Assembly: GCA_001818315.1 (NCBI GenBank)
Contig: MHKF01000003.1
Coordinates: 1 to 32,592 of the forward strand
Direction: 5' to 3'
Length of the DNA stretch: 32,592 nt
Source of the DNA: Candidatus Kerfeldbacteria bacterium RIFCSPLOWO2_02_FULL_42_19
GTDB lineage: Bacteria > Patescibacteriota > Patescibacteriia > HO2-48-17
Made by a program: the position numbers and the translations under genes. Below are positions 1 through 6,959 of the stretch, piece by piece (position 1 is the first letter of the stretch; each line of letters begins with the position of its first letter). The notes under the pieces were generated by a model that saw nothing but the letters and a program-made list of their open reading frames with translations, made no database searches and was not told the origin of the DNA.

Positions 1-94
1 TGGATTTCAAAACCCTTGGCGGATTCTGGCGGAAACCCCCGTTGCGTCGCCAAGCGAGCATCCGCATTTTGGCGAAAAAACGAATTCTGAAACT

Positions 95-169
95 TGGCTG
101 GGGTGCCTGGATTCGAACCAGGGAATGACGGCTCCAAAGGCCGTTGCCTTACCGCTTGGCTACACCCCA
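95..169 (-). tRNA. tRNA-Gln (anticodon TTG)
   Basis: The reverse strand folds as a complete cloverleaf. The acceptor arms TGGGGTG and CACCCCA pair. The anticodon stem ACGGC/GCCGT closes the loop CTTTGGA, giving anticodon TTG (reads CAA/CAG). The T arm is CCTGG-TTCGAAT-CCAGG. The discriminator is G, followed directly by an encoded CCA (95-97). Fold and anticodon are read directly from the sequence. Confidence 0.95.
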
Positions 170-323
170 ATAAACTCAAACTGTTAGAACATAAATGACC
201 GCACTCATACGCCGAGGCAAAAATAGTGTAACAACAAAATCTTCTCTAGCCTAACAACTTCCATCAGACTGGTCAAACATAAAAAATGTGTCACACGAGA
301 TAAACGTGTATAACATCAACATC
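170..323. other. Gene-free stretch downstream of ftsX; weak hairpin only
   Basis: I find no credible gene between tRNA-Gln and the ftsX stop. On the minus strand, just after ftsX, a 5-bp stem (ACACG/CGTGT, 293-309) is followed six bases later by six T (281-286), which could be a weak terminator. Bases 1-94 on the other side of the tRNA have open frames running in from the window edge, but nothing I recognise. Confidence 0.3.
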
Positions 324-1241
324 TTACACGCGCAAATATCGCGTAATCGCAATCATACTACTCAACACACTTAAAACAAGCGATAGTCCGATCTGCAGAG
401 CAAAAATTTTCCAGAAGTGTAGTTCTAAAAATTGAATAAAATCGAAAGAATATCCCTGAAAAAATGCCTGAATATATGGCGACACAAACACAAACGTTGG
501 GTACAAAAATGCCATCGTTACAATACTTGCAATCATTGCGTATAATATTCCCTCTAGAAAAAATGGTGTGCGTATAAACCAATTTGTTGCACCAACGAGC
601 TTCATAATATTTAATTCCTCACGGTGCGTATAAATTGTAATACGAATCGTGTTAAATACCATGAGTAGAGAAATAGTCGCAAAAATAAAACTCAGAACGA
701 GTCCAATTTGTGTAACGCGTTGACTCAAAATGGAAATACGTTGAATCACCGAACGATTATCGTCAAAATCTTGAGTCGTCAGAATATCAGCAAAAGACGA
801 AGCGCGCAGTTTATCAATAATTGTTTGATACTGATCAAGCTCATACGCTTGGATAACCAATGAAGCAGGGAGTGGATTTTCCTCAAGTTCAGCAAGCGAA
901 GCAAGAATATCCAAATCGGCAACATGTTCTTTTTTAAAGCGTTCCAATGCTTCTGTTGCTGATACATACTCAACCTGTTTTGCTTCTGGCATTTGTTCGA
1001 CGAACGCACGTACTGCCAGCATCTGTTCTGCTTGTGCTGCAGAGGAAAAAAACACATCAATATTCACCTTTTCTTTCACTACAGTGATCGCTTGATTTGC
1101 GAGCAAATTCACAGCGCTCAAAAGACTCACAGACACAAGTGTTAAAGTCAAAATAAAAATCGTCACAATGGAGAGCCAAAAATTTCTCCAAAAATTTTGA
1201 AAAGCAAACTTTGTTGCGCGGAAGAAAGTCACGATCATCAT
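324..1241 (-). CDS. ftsX: Cell-division ABC transporter permease FtsX
   Basis: Membrane subunit of the FtsEX complex, which in characterised bacteria couples ATP hydrolysis by FtsE to activation of peptidoglycan hydrolases at the division site. The 305-residue protein has the family layout: a cytoplasmic N-terminus, a first membrane segment at about 22-44, a large extracytoplasmic loop at about 50-172, then three more membrane segments (about 178-201, 226-253, 276-300). The cytoplasmic signature REELNIMKLVGATNWFI (207-223) is typical of FtsX. Its ATG overlaps the ftsE stop as ATGA, so the two are translationally coupled. There is no Shine-Dalgarno, as expected for a coupled gene. No murein hydrolase partner is encoded in the window. 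Identity is secure from sequence and from pairing with ftsE. Confidence 0.95.
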   Translation of the reverse strand: MMIVTFFRATKFAFQNFWRNFWLSIVTIFILTLTLVSVSLLSAVNLLANQAITVVKEKVNIDVFFSSAAQAEQMLAVRAFVEQMPEAKQVEYVSATEALERFKKEHVADLDILASLAELEENPLPASLVIQAYELDQYQTIIDKLRASSFADILTTQDFDDNRSVIQRISILSQRVTQIGLVLSFIFATISLLMVFNTIRITIYTHREELNIMKLVGATNWFIRTPFFLEGILYAMIASIVTMAFLYPTFVFVSPYIQAFFQGYSFDFIQFLELHFWKIFALQIGLSLVLSVLSSMIAITRYLRV

Positions 1242-1918
1242 AAAATATATTTGCCACTTTGCTGATCAGAAATAATCATACCATGATCCATAGTAATCAC
1301 TCGTTTGCGTAACATATTCACAATATCGTGATTATGTGTTACCAACACAACTGTTGTGCCGAAGGTATTAATTTTTACGAGCAGATGAATAATTTCTTGT
1401 GCGTTAATAGAATCAAGATTGCCGGTGGGCTCATCTGCTAAAATAATCTTCGGTCGATGTATAAGCGATCGTGCGATCACAACACGCTGTTGTTGTCCGC
1501 CAGAAAGTTGTCTCGGAAAAAAACGTGATTTATCTTCCAAACCAACAATCTTCAAAACTTGCGGAATAATTTTGCGAATACGCGCGCCCGAAGCACCACA
1601 CACTTCCAAAGCAAAAGCAATATTTTCGAAAACGGTTTTGCGAGGCAAAAGTTTAAAATCCTGATACACAACGCCGATCTGCCTCCGTAAAACCGGAATT
1701 TCATGATGACGAATACGCGTAATATCCCAACCCCCGATAATTACTTTGCCTTTGGTAGGACGCTCTTCCGCGATAATGAGTTTTGCAAGTGTTGTCTTTC
1801 CCATGCCTGACTGCCCCACAATGGAAACAAACTCACCAGGCTGAATATGAAGATTCACATTATTCAGAGCAACAACATTATTGGAATAAATTTTCGAAAC
1901 ATTTTCAAAGCGAATCAT
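1238..1918 (-). CDS. ftsE: Cell-division ABC transporter ATPase FtsE
   Basis: ATPase of FtsEX, acting on the inner face of the membrane with FtsX. All ABC motifs are visible in the 226 residues: Walker [10 protein letters not shown] (35-43), Q-loop Gln86, signature LSGGQ (138-142), Walker B ending in Asp162-Glu163, D-loop around 168-169, and switch His195. The Walker A form with Met in place of the usual Ser/Ala (GQSGMGKT) is a small variation. It is the first gene of a two-gene minus-strand operon. The 72-bp gap to the upstream response regulator contains no clear Shine-Dalgarno for the ATG at 1918, and I see no convincing promoter there. FtsE is distinguished from other ABC ATPases mainly by the following ftsX. 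Confidence 0.95.
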   Translation of the reverse strand: MIRFENVSKIYSNNVVALNNVNLHIQPGEFVSIVGQSGMGKTTLAKLIIAEERPTKGKVIIGGWDITRIRHHEIPVLRRQIGVVYQDFKLLPRKTVFENIAFALEVCGASGARIRKIIPQVLKIVGLEDKSRFFPRQLSGGQQQRVVIARSLIHRPKIILADEPTGNLDSINAQEIIHLLVKINTFGTTVVLVTHNHDIVNMLRKRVITMDHGMIISDQQSGKYIL

Positions 1919-1990
1919 GGCACGAAATAATGCCTCTAAACAAAAGGGGCGTAAAATACTGTATATCCATATAATGAAAAGAAACGAATT

Positions 1991-2422
1991 TTATCTTTGT
2001 TGTAAAATAACTTCGATTTTTCTTCCAATATCTTTTGGTAAGACATTCGTTTTAAGAATATACTCCTGAGCATGCAATGTTTCCGCGCGCTTACGATCTG
2101 GAATATCATCAAGATTCGTTAAAATCAACACAGGTATAGTTCGAAATCGAGGATGTTTTCGAATAATTTCCAAGACGTCCAACCCCTTGCGCTGCGAGAC
2201 GTCCAGACTATCATGTGACGTCGCCGGGATCAAAATATCCAGAAGAATAATATCGAAAGACTGTTCTTCAAGAAGTTTCAGCGCATCATCCGCGCTCTGT
2301 GCTGTTTGAAGATCAAAATTATAAGAGCGCAAAGCCACCGTATACATGTCCACAAGATTCTTCTCATCCTCAATAAGCAGAACATGTCTGTTACCTCGCC
2401 TACGAGATTGTTTACGCTGCAT
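1991..2422 (-). CDS. Stand-alone response-regulator receiver protein (CheY-like)
   Basis: Single receiver domain with no output domain. Counting from the ATG at 2422 (143 residues), the acidic pair is Glu18-Asp19 (LLIEDE), the phospho-acceptor is Asp62 in IILLDILIP, the switch Thr is Thr102 (LILTN) and the conserved Lys is Lys124 (YILKTN). All residues needed for phosphotransfer are present, so it should act as a diffusible phospho-switch through protein contacts. The frame opens upstream at a GTG (2434), but that codon lies against a strong GGAGGAG that is well spaced for the ATG at 2422, so I take the ATG. No histidine kinase or obvious target is encoded nearby. The loop between beta-3 and alpha-3 (67-80) is longer than usual. 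Confidence 0.9.
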   Translation of the reverse strand: MQRKQSRRRGNRHVLLIEDEKNLVDMYTVALRSYNFDLQTAQSADDALKLLEEQSFDIILLDILIPATSHDSLDVSQRKGLDVLEIIRKHPRFRTIPVLILTNLDDIPDRKRAETLHAQEYILKTNVLPKDIGRKIEVILQQR

Positions 2423-2486
2423 AAGCTCCTCCACTCAATACTCAACTAATGAAATTATAATAAAAAAAACCGTCGAGGTCAAAGTG

Positions 2487-2560
2487 AGCCCACGGGCGGA
2501 TTTGAACCGCCGACCTTCGCTTTACGAAAGCGCTGCTCTAGCCAGCTGAGCTACGCGGGC
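2487..2560 (-). tRNA. tRNA-Thr (anticodon CGT)
   Basis: The reverse strand gives a full cloverleaf: acceptor GCCCGCG/CGTGGGC with one G-U pair, D arm GCTC/GAGC, anticodon loop TTCGTAA (anticodon CGT, reads ACG), T arm GGCGG-TTCAAAT-CCGCC, discriminator T. The anticodon arm (GCGCT...AGCGA with a G-A mismatch at 27-43) matches the E. coli tRNA-Thr(CGT) arrangement. No CCA is encoded after the discriminator, unlike the tRNA-Gln in this window. Confidence 0.95.
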
Positions 2561-2572
2561 AAAACACTACTC

Positions 2573-2599
2573 AATATACTACTGATGAAATCTTTCCAA
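2573..2599 (-). promoter_or_regulatory. Possible promoter of tRNA-Thr
   Basis: On the minus strand, TTGGAA (2594-2599) and TATATT (2573-2578) lie 15 nt apart, with the -10 box 12 nt before the tRNA 5' end. The short spacer makes this tentative. Nearby, at 2601-2613, the short palindrome GCAAG-GCG-CTTGC sits between this and the divergent plus-strand promoter. Confidence 0.3.
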
Positions 2600-2614
2600 C
2601 GCAAGGCGCTTGCA

Positions 2615-2644
2615 TTGACTTAAACGTCACGGACGCGCCATACT
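2615..2644 (+). promoter_or_regulatory. Promoter for the 71-residue gene
   Basis: TTGACT (2615-2620), an 18-nt spacer and CATACT (2639-2644) resemble sigma-70-type boxes and would start a short leader of about 30 nt carrying the strong Shine-Dalgarno of the gene at 2683. Confidence 0.5.
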
Positions 2645-2682
2645 TATTTCCAATACTTCATCCAATCATAGGGAGGAGAAGA

Positions 2683-2898
2683 ATGGAAGACACGCAACAA
2701 TTATGGAACATTAAATTCTTTGACGAGAGTGCTCTTCTCATTATCAACGGACAAGCGGTGGTAGTCTACAGCAAGTCCGAAGGTTCGCAATATCTCCATG
2801 AATATCTGCGGAGCAGTAATGGAGCTTCTCATAAAGCATTGACAATATGGGACGCACTTTGTGAATCAAATTTACCCTGGAAACCGCGAAAATCATAA
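2683..2898 (+). CDS. Small protein of unknown function (71 aa)
   Basis: I do not recognise the family. The 71-residue product begins MEDTQQLWNIKFFDESALLI, is soluble-looking (no membrane segment or signal peptide) and mixed alpha/beta in character, with a hydrophobic N-terminal half (ALLIINGQAVVVYSKSEG) that could form a beta hairpin and a basic tail ending in KPRKS. Support for a real gene comes from its context: a promoter-like pair at 2615-2644, a very strong GGGAGGAG Shine-Dalgarno correctly spaced before the ATG, and a terminator-like hairpin at 2947-2965. It is apparently monocistronic. The clear Shine-Dalgarno is unusual for this window and is shared with its immediate neighbours only. 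Confidence 0.7.
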   Translation: MEDTQQLWNIKFFDESALLIINGQAVVVYSKSEGSQYLHEYLRSSNGASHKALTIWDALCESNLPWKPRKS

Positions 2899-2946
2899 AG
2901 CGAAGATAGATTTTCGCGCTCCGGTATCAGAAAAGCCGCGTGGATC

Positions 2947-2965
2947 AAAGCCGCAGGCTTTTTTT
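2947..2965 (+). terminator. Intrinsic terminator after the 71-aa gene
   Basis: A 6-bp stem AAAGCC/GGCTTT with a 3-nt loop (GCA) runs into a seven-T stretch. The stem is short, but the T tract and its position between two independently promoted genes fit termination. Confidence 0.55.
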
Positions 2966-3029
2966 GTAAAATTTTTAGCTTATTTGAGAGAAAAAAATTT
3001 TCTGCACCTTGTGCAAGAGTCAAAAAAAC

Positions 3030-3058
3030 TGGACAAAATTTAAGAAATGTGATATAAA
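3030..3058 (+). promoter_or_regulatory. Promoter for the 84-residue membrane protein
   Basis: TGGACA (3030-3035), a 17-nt spacer and TATAAA (3053-3058), with the extended -10 dinucleotide TG at 3050-3051, form one of the best promoter matches in the window. It would give a leader of about 40 nt ending in the Shine-Dalgarno of the gene at 3106. Confidence 0.6.
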
Positions 3059-3105
3059 TTTTCGTTTCGAATGAAATCTCAAATCAAAAAAGAAAGGAAA
3101 AAGGA

Positions 3106-3360
3106 ATGCATTGGAAAAAAGCATATTTTTGGATGAGCGTTTGGTCCTTAATTGCTGCTACCCTCATAGGGATGGCCGCAATATTATTTTTTCCGGCACT
3201 CGCCGAAAACGTTCAGACGCAGGGTTTACCTTGCGAAAAGGTAATCACAACGTTACAAAACTTTCAAAATGCAATTATTGTGATTCTCTTCGCTCTCGCG
3301 ATCACGACCGGCAACTTCCTGCTCGCACTTCGATACGCGAAGCAATACGCGTTCGCGTAA
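3106..3360 (+). CDS. Small two-helix membrane protein (84 aa)
   Basis: Unrecognised membrane protein. Residues about 8-31 (a hydrophobic run ending AAILFFPALAE) and about 55-75 (AIIVILFALAITTGNFLLAL) form two membrane segments. Between them is a short polar loop containing a single Cys (LPCEKV). The N-terminus is basic and the C-terminus carries Arg/Lys, suggesting both ends are cytoplasmic. The start is well supported: AAAGGAAAAAGG immediately precedes the ATG, and a good promoter lies at 3030-3058. It is monocistronic and followed by a large hairpin against the convergent foldase gene. The first segment could also be a cleavable signal peptide (ALA-E), leaving a one-helix protein. Confidence 0.7.
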   Translation: MHWKKAYFWMSVWSLIAATLIGMAAILFFPALAENVQTQGLPCEKVITTLQNFQNAIIVILFALAITTGNFLLALRYAKQYAFA

Positions 3361-3364
3361 CACA

Positions 3365-3419
3365 CAGGCCGCGGATTGTCTGAAGCACTACCAGAAGCTT
3401 CTAACATATCTGCGGCCTG
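3365..3419. terminator. Large hairpin between convergent genes
   Basis: Bases 3365-3376 and 3408-3419 form a 12-bp stem (CAGGCCGCGGAT against ATCTGCGGCCTG) with one G-U pair, enclosing a 31-nt loop that holds a further palindrome AGAAGCTTCT. It fills the gap between two convergent stops and is GC-rich, so it may stop transcription from both sides, but it lacks a T tract on either strand. Confidence 0.4.
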
Positions 3420-3422
3420 AAT

Positions 3423-4436
3423 TCATTTCACATCAAGCGGCACCCAAATACGCACTTGCGTTTGCGCAAGTCGCTCAGCAATCACTGCGTCGATCGTCTT
3501 CCCTCGCACCAAAATATGTTTCGCAACATACTGCGTTTCTTCCGATTTTCCAGAAGCAGCAGGAATACGATCATCAAGCTGAATAATATGAAATCCGTAT
3601 TGGGTGTGTACCAGAGAACTCACCTGACCTTTTTCCAAACTGGCGACTGCTGCAGAAAACACTGGATCCATATCTGCAAGCCGAAATATTCCTAAATCCC
3701 CTCCCAATGCTGCGGTAAACGTATCTTCACTGAGATCCTTTGCAATATCTTCAAAACTCTTTTGACCGCTCATGACAAGCTTATAAATCTCTTCAGCCTG
3801 TTTCCGATTTTCAACATCAAAATCGCTCTGGCTAATCAAAACATGCATAATTTTTTCACGCAATAAAACTTCGCGAATAATAAAATATTTAAAATCATCG
3901 AGCGTCCATCCATAAAGTTCTGAAAGATTTTTGATGAGGGTTTCCAAATTTTCTGATTGTGGGACGGCGTACGTTGTAAACTCTACTTCGATCTCGGCGC
4001 TCGTAACCGTGACTCCTAATGTTTGTGCTAATATTTCCGTCAACCGAGTCTTCACAAGCCGATCCATAGCAGTCTTACGTACATTCTCACTCGAGGGTAA
4101 AGCTAAATCCGGTAAGTCCAAACGTTCCTGCTGCGCATAATAGCGAGAAAGAGTATCAACCTGAGCTTGAAAATCTTTATACCAAATAACCCTCCGCGAC
4201 ACGAATGCCGCTGGATACGGCACAACGCGTGACACATTTTGAATAAACACATGATCCCATGCAAACACATACACACTGAGTCCGCCAAGAATGACAATAC
4301 CAACGCCAACTGCACACACACCTCCTAAAAAGATAACAAACGAACGATGCTGACGTATCCGTTGCAAAAATGACTGTCGGCCTCTCACGTGCGGATGTGA
4401 TATTTCTTCGCTAAGATAAGTTTCGGAATTGTGCAT
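3423..4436 (-). CDS. Membrane-anchored parvulin-type peptidyl-prolyl isomerase (PrsA/SurA-like foldase)
   Basis: Foldase predicted to act outside the cytoplasmic membrane. From the ATG at 4436 (337 residues) there is a basic cytoplasmic N-terminus, one membrane segment at about 33-59, a SurA_N-like helical region, and a parvulin (rotamase) domain at about 199-291. The domain runs from MHVLIS through the conserved GGDLG to YGFHIIQLDD. After it, residues about 305-310 (AKHILV) again look like the first strand of a parvulin domain, but the protein ends about 30 residues later, so a second domain appears truncated. The frame also opens at a GTG (4451). I prefer the ATG because GAGGTGG lies 11 nt before it and the GTG has no ribosome site. 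It is last in the mraY-to-foldase minus-strand block. Confidence 0.88.
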   Translation of the reverse strand: MHNSETYLSEEISHPHVRGRQSFLQRIRQHRSFVIFLGGVCAVGVGIVILGGLSVYVFAWDHVFIQNVSRVVPYPAAFVSRRVIWYKDFQAQVDTLSRYYAQQERLDLPDLALPSSENVRKTAMDRLVKTRLTEILAQTLGVTVTSAEIEVEFTTYAVPQSENLETLIKNLSELYGWTLDDFKYFIIREVLLREKIMHVLISQSDFDVENRKQAEEIYKLVMSGQKSFEDIAKDLSEDTFTAALGGDLGIFRLADMDPVFSAAVASLEKGQVSSLVHTQYGFHIIQLDDRIPAASGKSEETQYVAKHILVRGKTIDAVIAERLAQTQVRIWVPLDVK

Positions 4437-4469
4437 AAGATTATTATCCACCTCACTTGTAAATCAAAA

Positions 4470-4883
4470 CTATATAACCTCGACCGAGAAAAAATATCCC
4501 CACCACTTCCGAGGATTCGATACATCAGCATTATCTTGCGTTTTCAGAGGCTCAGACGTCAATACTGGCATGACTTGGGAAGGCACAAAAAGTACCGATT
4601 CTTCTGGTTTCTGCAATCCGAGCTTCGATCTACTTTCGCGTTCTACACGAGCATCCGTATTCATATACGCTATCATGCGTTCAAGATCAGTATTCTGTTG
4701 TTCCAACTGCGTAATTTCTGCCTCCAAAACATGGAGTTCATTTTTTACCTGCGCCCGACGATTGATTACTTTTCCTAGAGAAAGCAAAATAAAAACGAGG
4801 AATACGAGCGCGCATACAACAAAAAAACGAGAGTGCCAGAACGTGTAAAAAAAAGATCTTTGTTGAGGTCGAGTCAGGGACAT
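4470..4883 (-). CDS. Septum-formation initiator, FtsB/DivIC family
   Basis: Small bitopic division protein of the FtsB/DivIC type, which in other bacteria joins FtsL and FtsQ/DivIB in the divisome. In 137 residues there is a short basic N-terminus, a membrane segment at about 19-38, a coiled coil at about 44-72 (VKNELHVLEAEITQLEQQN), then the family's C-terminal signature RVERESRSKLGLQKPEE (79-95). The roughly 40-residue tail after the signature ends in aromatics (KWWGYFFSVEVI) and is longer than in E. coli FtsB. It lies 6 nt after the PH-domain gene, so it is probably co-transcribed with it. I leave the symbol blank because FtsB and DivIC cannot be told apart here. Confidence 0.85.
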   Translation of the reverse strand: MSLTRPQQRSFFYTFWHSRFFVVCALVFLVFILLSLGKVINRRAQVKNELHVLEAEITQLEQQNTDLERMIAYMNTDARVERESRSKLGLQKPEESVLFVPSQVMPVLTSEPLKTQDNADVSNPRKWWGYFFSVEVI

Positions 4884-4889
4884 GAAAGT

Positions 4890-5438
4890 TCACGATAAAT
4901 CATCAGGAGACTGCCGCTTCAAAAACTCCGACTGTAATTGTATGAGTAATTTCTGAATTCTCGCAGGTGCATGAACATAATCAAGTTCCAAATTTGCGGA
5001 CTCGCCAGCAGTTTGGATGACAATACTTCCAACATCAAAGAAAGTCTGAAGCAGACCATTTTGAGTATAACTAACATCTTGAATTTTATCAAAACGAGAT
5101 TCGGAAACAGTACGATGAAAAAAACCAGTTTGATCAAAATCGATAATACGTTGATCGGTAACAATAAAAGCATGAAGATTCCAAATATATCCCTCGCGAA
5201 TCAACAGTATAAGTCCGAGAAAAAAACTAAACGATAGAATCAAAATCCCCATTTCACCAAACGAAAGTAACGGCAACAAGAAAAATAATGGACCAAAAAT
5301 CAGGACGAAAATAGCAAAACCCGGTATAATGTGTTTCAAAGGATGACTGCGCACAATCTGCAGAATTGTTTCGTCATCCCGAATATTTTGACGTAAAATC
5401 TTAGCAACGTAGTTTTGTAACATATGAAACGTAAGCAT
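4890..5438 (-). CDS. Membrane protein with bacterial PH domain (YdbS/bPH2-like)
   Basis: A 182-residue protein with an N-terminal helical region, two adjacent membrane segments (about 37-58 and 63-82) and a C-terminal bacterial PH-like domain from about residue 90. That domain contains the family's hallmark strand order: AFIVTDQRIIDFDQTGFF, then SRFDKIQDVSYTQNG, then a strand SIVIQTAG. The molecular role of the family is not settled. The frame reaches back to a TTG at 5441, but I start at the ATG at 5438. Another in-frame ATG lies at 5423 inside CATATG. A GATAAT sits 6 nt before the 5438 ATG. It is followed by the FtsB-like gene and then the foldase, placing it in an envelope operon. Confidence 0.85.
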   Translation of the reverse strand: MLTFHMLQNYVAKILRQNIRDDETILQIVRSHPLKHIIPGFAIFVLIFGPLFFLLPLLSFGEMGILILSFSFFLGLILLIREGYIWNLHAFIVTDQRIIDFDQTGFFHRTVSESRFDKIQDVSYTQNGLLQTFFDVGSIVIQTAGESANLELDYVHAPARIQKLLIQLQSEFLKRQSPDDLS

Positions 5439-5519
5439 CAAAGAATTATCTGGATCATACTCGCAACATTCATGGTTCTTTCGATGATTCTTTTTACGCT
5501 CTCTCCCTTGAGTTCTTAA
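5424..5519 (+). CDS. Candidate 31-residue single-span membrane peptide, antisense to the PH gene start
   Basis: A short plus-strand frame encodes a basic N-terminus (MKRKHQR) followed by one hydrophobic helix (IIWIILATFMVLSMILFTL) and a short tail PLSS. This charge-then-helix design is typical of real single-span microproteins and is unlikely in random antisense sequence, although 31 codons is short. Its start context AACATATGAAAC closely matches those of pilN and the 97-aa pilus gene in this window. Against it: no Shine-Dalgarno, no clear promoter (only an isolated TATAAT at 5325-5330 inside the PH gene), and overlap with the 5' end of the PH gene on the other strand. It could be an antisense accident. 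Confidence 0.4.
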   Translation: MKRKHQRIIWIILATFMVLSMILFTLSPLSS

Positions 5520-5543
5520 AAAGACTCTTCAGGAATACGTATA

Positions 5544-6599
5544 TTACACGCGATCCAACAAAAAAATCATAAGCCCACTCACAGCAGTCACTGCGGCGAT
5601 GACCCAAAAACGCATCACAATCTTTGTTTCCGGCCAGCCTTTAGCTTCAAAATGATGATGCAATGGAGAAGAGAGAAAAATTTTTCTCTTCAGCAATTTC
5701 TTCGAAATAACTTGCAGAATGACTGAACCAGATTCTAATACGTACAAAAATCCAATAATCGGTAATAGCAAGGCAAAATTCGTAAGCATCGCAACTATTC
5801 CAAGGGTCGTGCCAAGCGACATCGATCCAGTATCGCCCATAAAAAAACGCGCAGGATGAATATTAAACCAAAGAAAAGCAAGCAAAGCACCGACGATTAT
5901 TCCGCAGAATGCTGCAAGATCCATACGCCCCTGCACAAAAGCAATCACGCCGTACGCGCCAAATGAAGCAAGTAACACACCGCCAGCAAGTCCATCAAGA
6001 CCATCAGTCTCATTCACCGAAAATGAGGTAGCAACGATGATAAAAATAAAAAGTGGGATATACCACCACCCAATTTGAAAATTACCAACAAGCGGCACAC
6101 GAATCACATCCCAATCAAGTTTAAAGAAAAACCAAAGCGCGCCGACGATTGCAATAAATGTATACAAGATCAAGCGATGTTTTAAACCAATACCGCCGCC
6201 ATGTGGTCCAACTTTCTTAACATTCAAAATATCATCAACAAGTCCGAGAATCGCGGAAGCAACAAGCGCGCCAAGTGGAAGCCATGTTTGGGAACGAGAA
6301 AGAAAGTTCAACTGATCGAAAAGTTCTATATTCGTCCATTGAGCAAGATAATATAAAAATAACGCCAATAACATAACGGTCACCCAGACGAGCAATCCAC
6401 CCATCACCGGTGTTCCCGCCTTATGTCGATGAAGACGTGCAAAGACAGGAGCTCGAGATTCATCACGAATTTTTTTGCCAAGTTTATATTTATAAAGAAA
6501 GTGTGTGAGGATCGGCGTCCACAAGATCGCTATAATGAAAGCCAGAGTCATGAGTGCGAAAATGCGTAAAATATCAAAATGAGTATAAAATGGAGTCAT
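5544..6599 (-). CDS. mraY: Phospho-N-acetylmuramoyl-pentapeptide transferase MraY
   Basis: Integral membrane enzyme that transfers phospho-MurNAc-pentapeptide from UDP to undecaprenyl phosphate, making lipid I for peptidoglycan. The 351 residues carry the family motifs: HRHKAGTPVMGG (57-68), the catalytic Asp pair Asp122-Asp123 (LVDDI), NETDGLDG (196-203), MGDTGS (254-259) and the histidine motif PLHHHFE (312-318), within about ten membrane segments. Length is normal. It is the only wall-precursor gene in the window, so it is separated from the usual dcw cluster. It follows a small membrane gene by 10 nt and precedes the PH-domain gene after a gap of about 100 nt. Confidence 0.97.
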   Translation of the reverse strand: MTPFYTHFDILRIFALMTLAFIIAILWTPILTHFLYKYKLGKKIRDESRAPVFARLHRHKAGTPVMGGLLVWVTVMLLALFLYYLAQWTNIELFDQLNFLSRSQTWLPLGALVASAILGLVDDILNVKKVGPHGGGIGLKHRLILYTFIAIVGALWFFFKLDWDVIRVPLVGNFQIGWWYIPLFIFIIVATSFSVNETDGLDGLAGGVLLASFGAYGVIAFVQGRMDLAAFCGIIVGALLAFLWFNIHPARFFMGDTGSMSLGTTLGIVAMLTNFALLLPIIGFLYVLESGSVILQVISKKLLKRKIFLSSPLHHHFEAKGWPETKIVMRFWVIAAVTAVSGLMIFLLDRV

Positions 6600-6609
6600 G
6601 ATGAATATA

Positions 6610-6957
6610 CTAAGAATTGATCAACACAATCAATATTCCTGCCACTATGAGTATAATCTGAATGACGAGGGTTGTCGAAAGGACAAGATAGTGGAGTACT
6701 AAATCTCTTTTGAGTAAAAAAAATGCGAGTATAGCATTCATAAGCAAAACACCAAGACCGAATCCAGGAAGAAAAAAAATCCGATACCAAGCGCCGATGA
6801 AGTCAACGCCAAAAAAAATATTATAATGCAAAAAGAGAGGTTCTGGTTGTGGATGGATATTGTATGCTAAAAATCCCCACAAGCCTGCATTGAAAAGCAC
6901 TGTGAACAAAAGCAGTAAAAAAGTTTTGTAATAACGACGGAGTAATTGAAAAATCAT
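6610..6957 (-). CDS. Small three-helix membrane protein of unknown function, upstream of mraY
   Basis: A 115-residue membrane protein with helices at about 12-32, 57-80 and 88-112. The loop after helix 1 holds an aromatic and proline-rich stretch (NIHPQPEPLFLHYNIFFG), and helix 2 contains GVDFIGAWYRIFFLPGFG. The pattern resembles small conserved membrane proteins I associate with CPR genomes, but I cannot name a family. It ends 10 nt before the mraY start and is probably co-transcribed with it. Its ATG faces the ATG of the divergent glycosyltransferase with only two bases between them, so either the promoters lie inside the opposite gene or one of the two annotated starts is too early. No Shine-Dalgarno is seen. 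Confidence 0.75.
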   Translation of the reverse strand: MIFQLLRRYYKTFLLLLFTVLFNAGLWGFLAYNIHPQPEPLFLHYNIFFGVDFIGAWYRIFFLPGFGLGVLLMNAILAFFLLKRDLVLHYLVLSTTLVIQIILIVAGILIVLINS

Positions 6958-6959
6958 AT

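Noticed and set aside
1..94. Open frames entering from the left edge
   Set aside because: Too short to judge; one ends at 90 and another runs through the tRNA, so neither can be supported as a gene.
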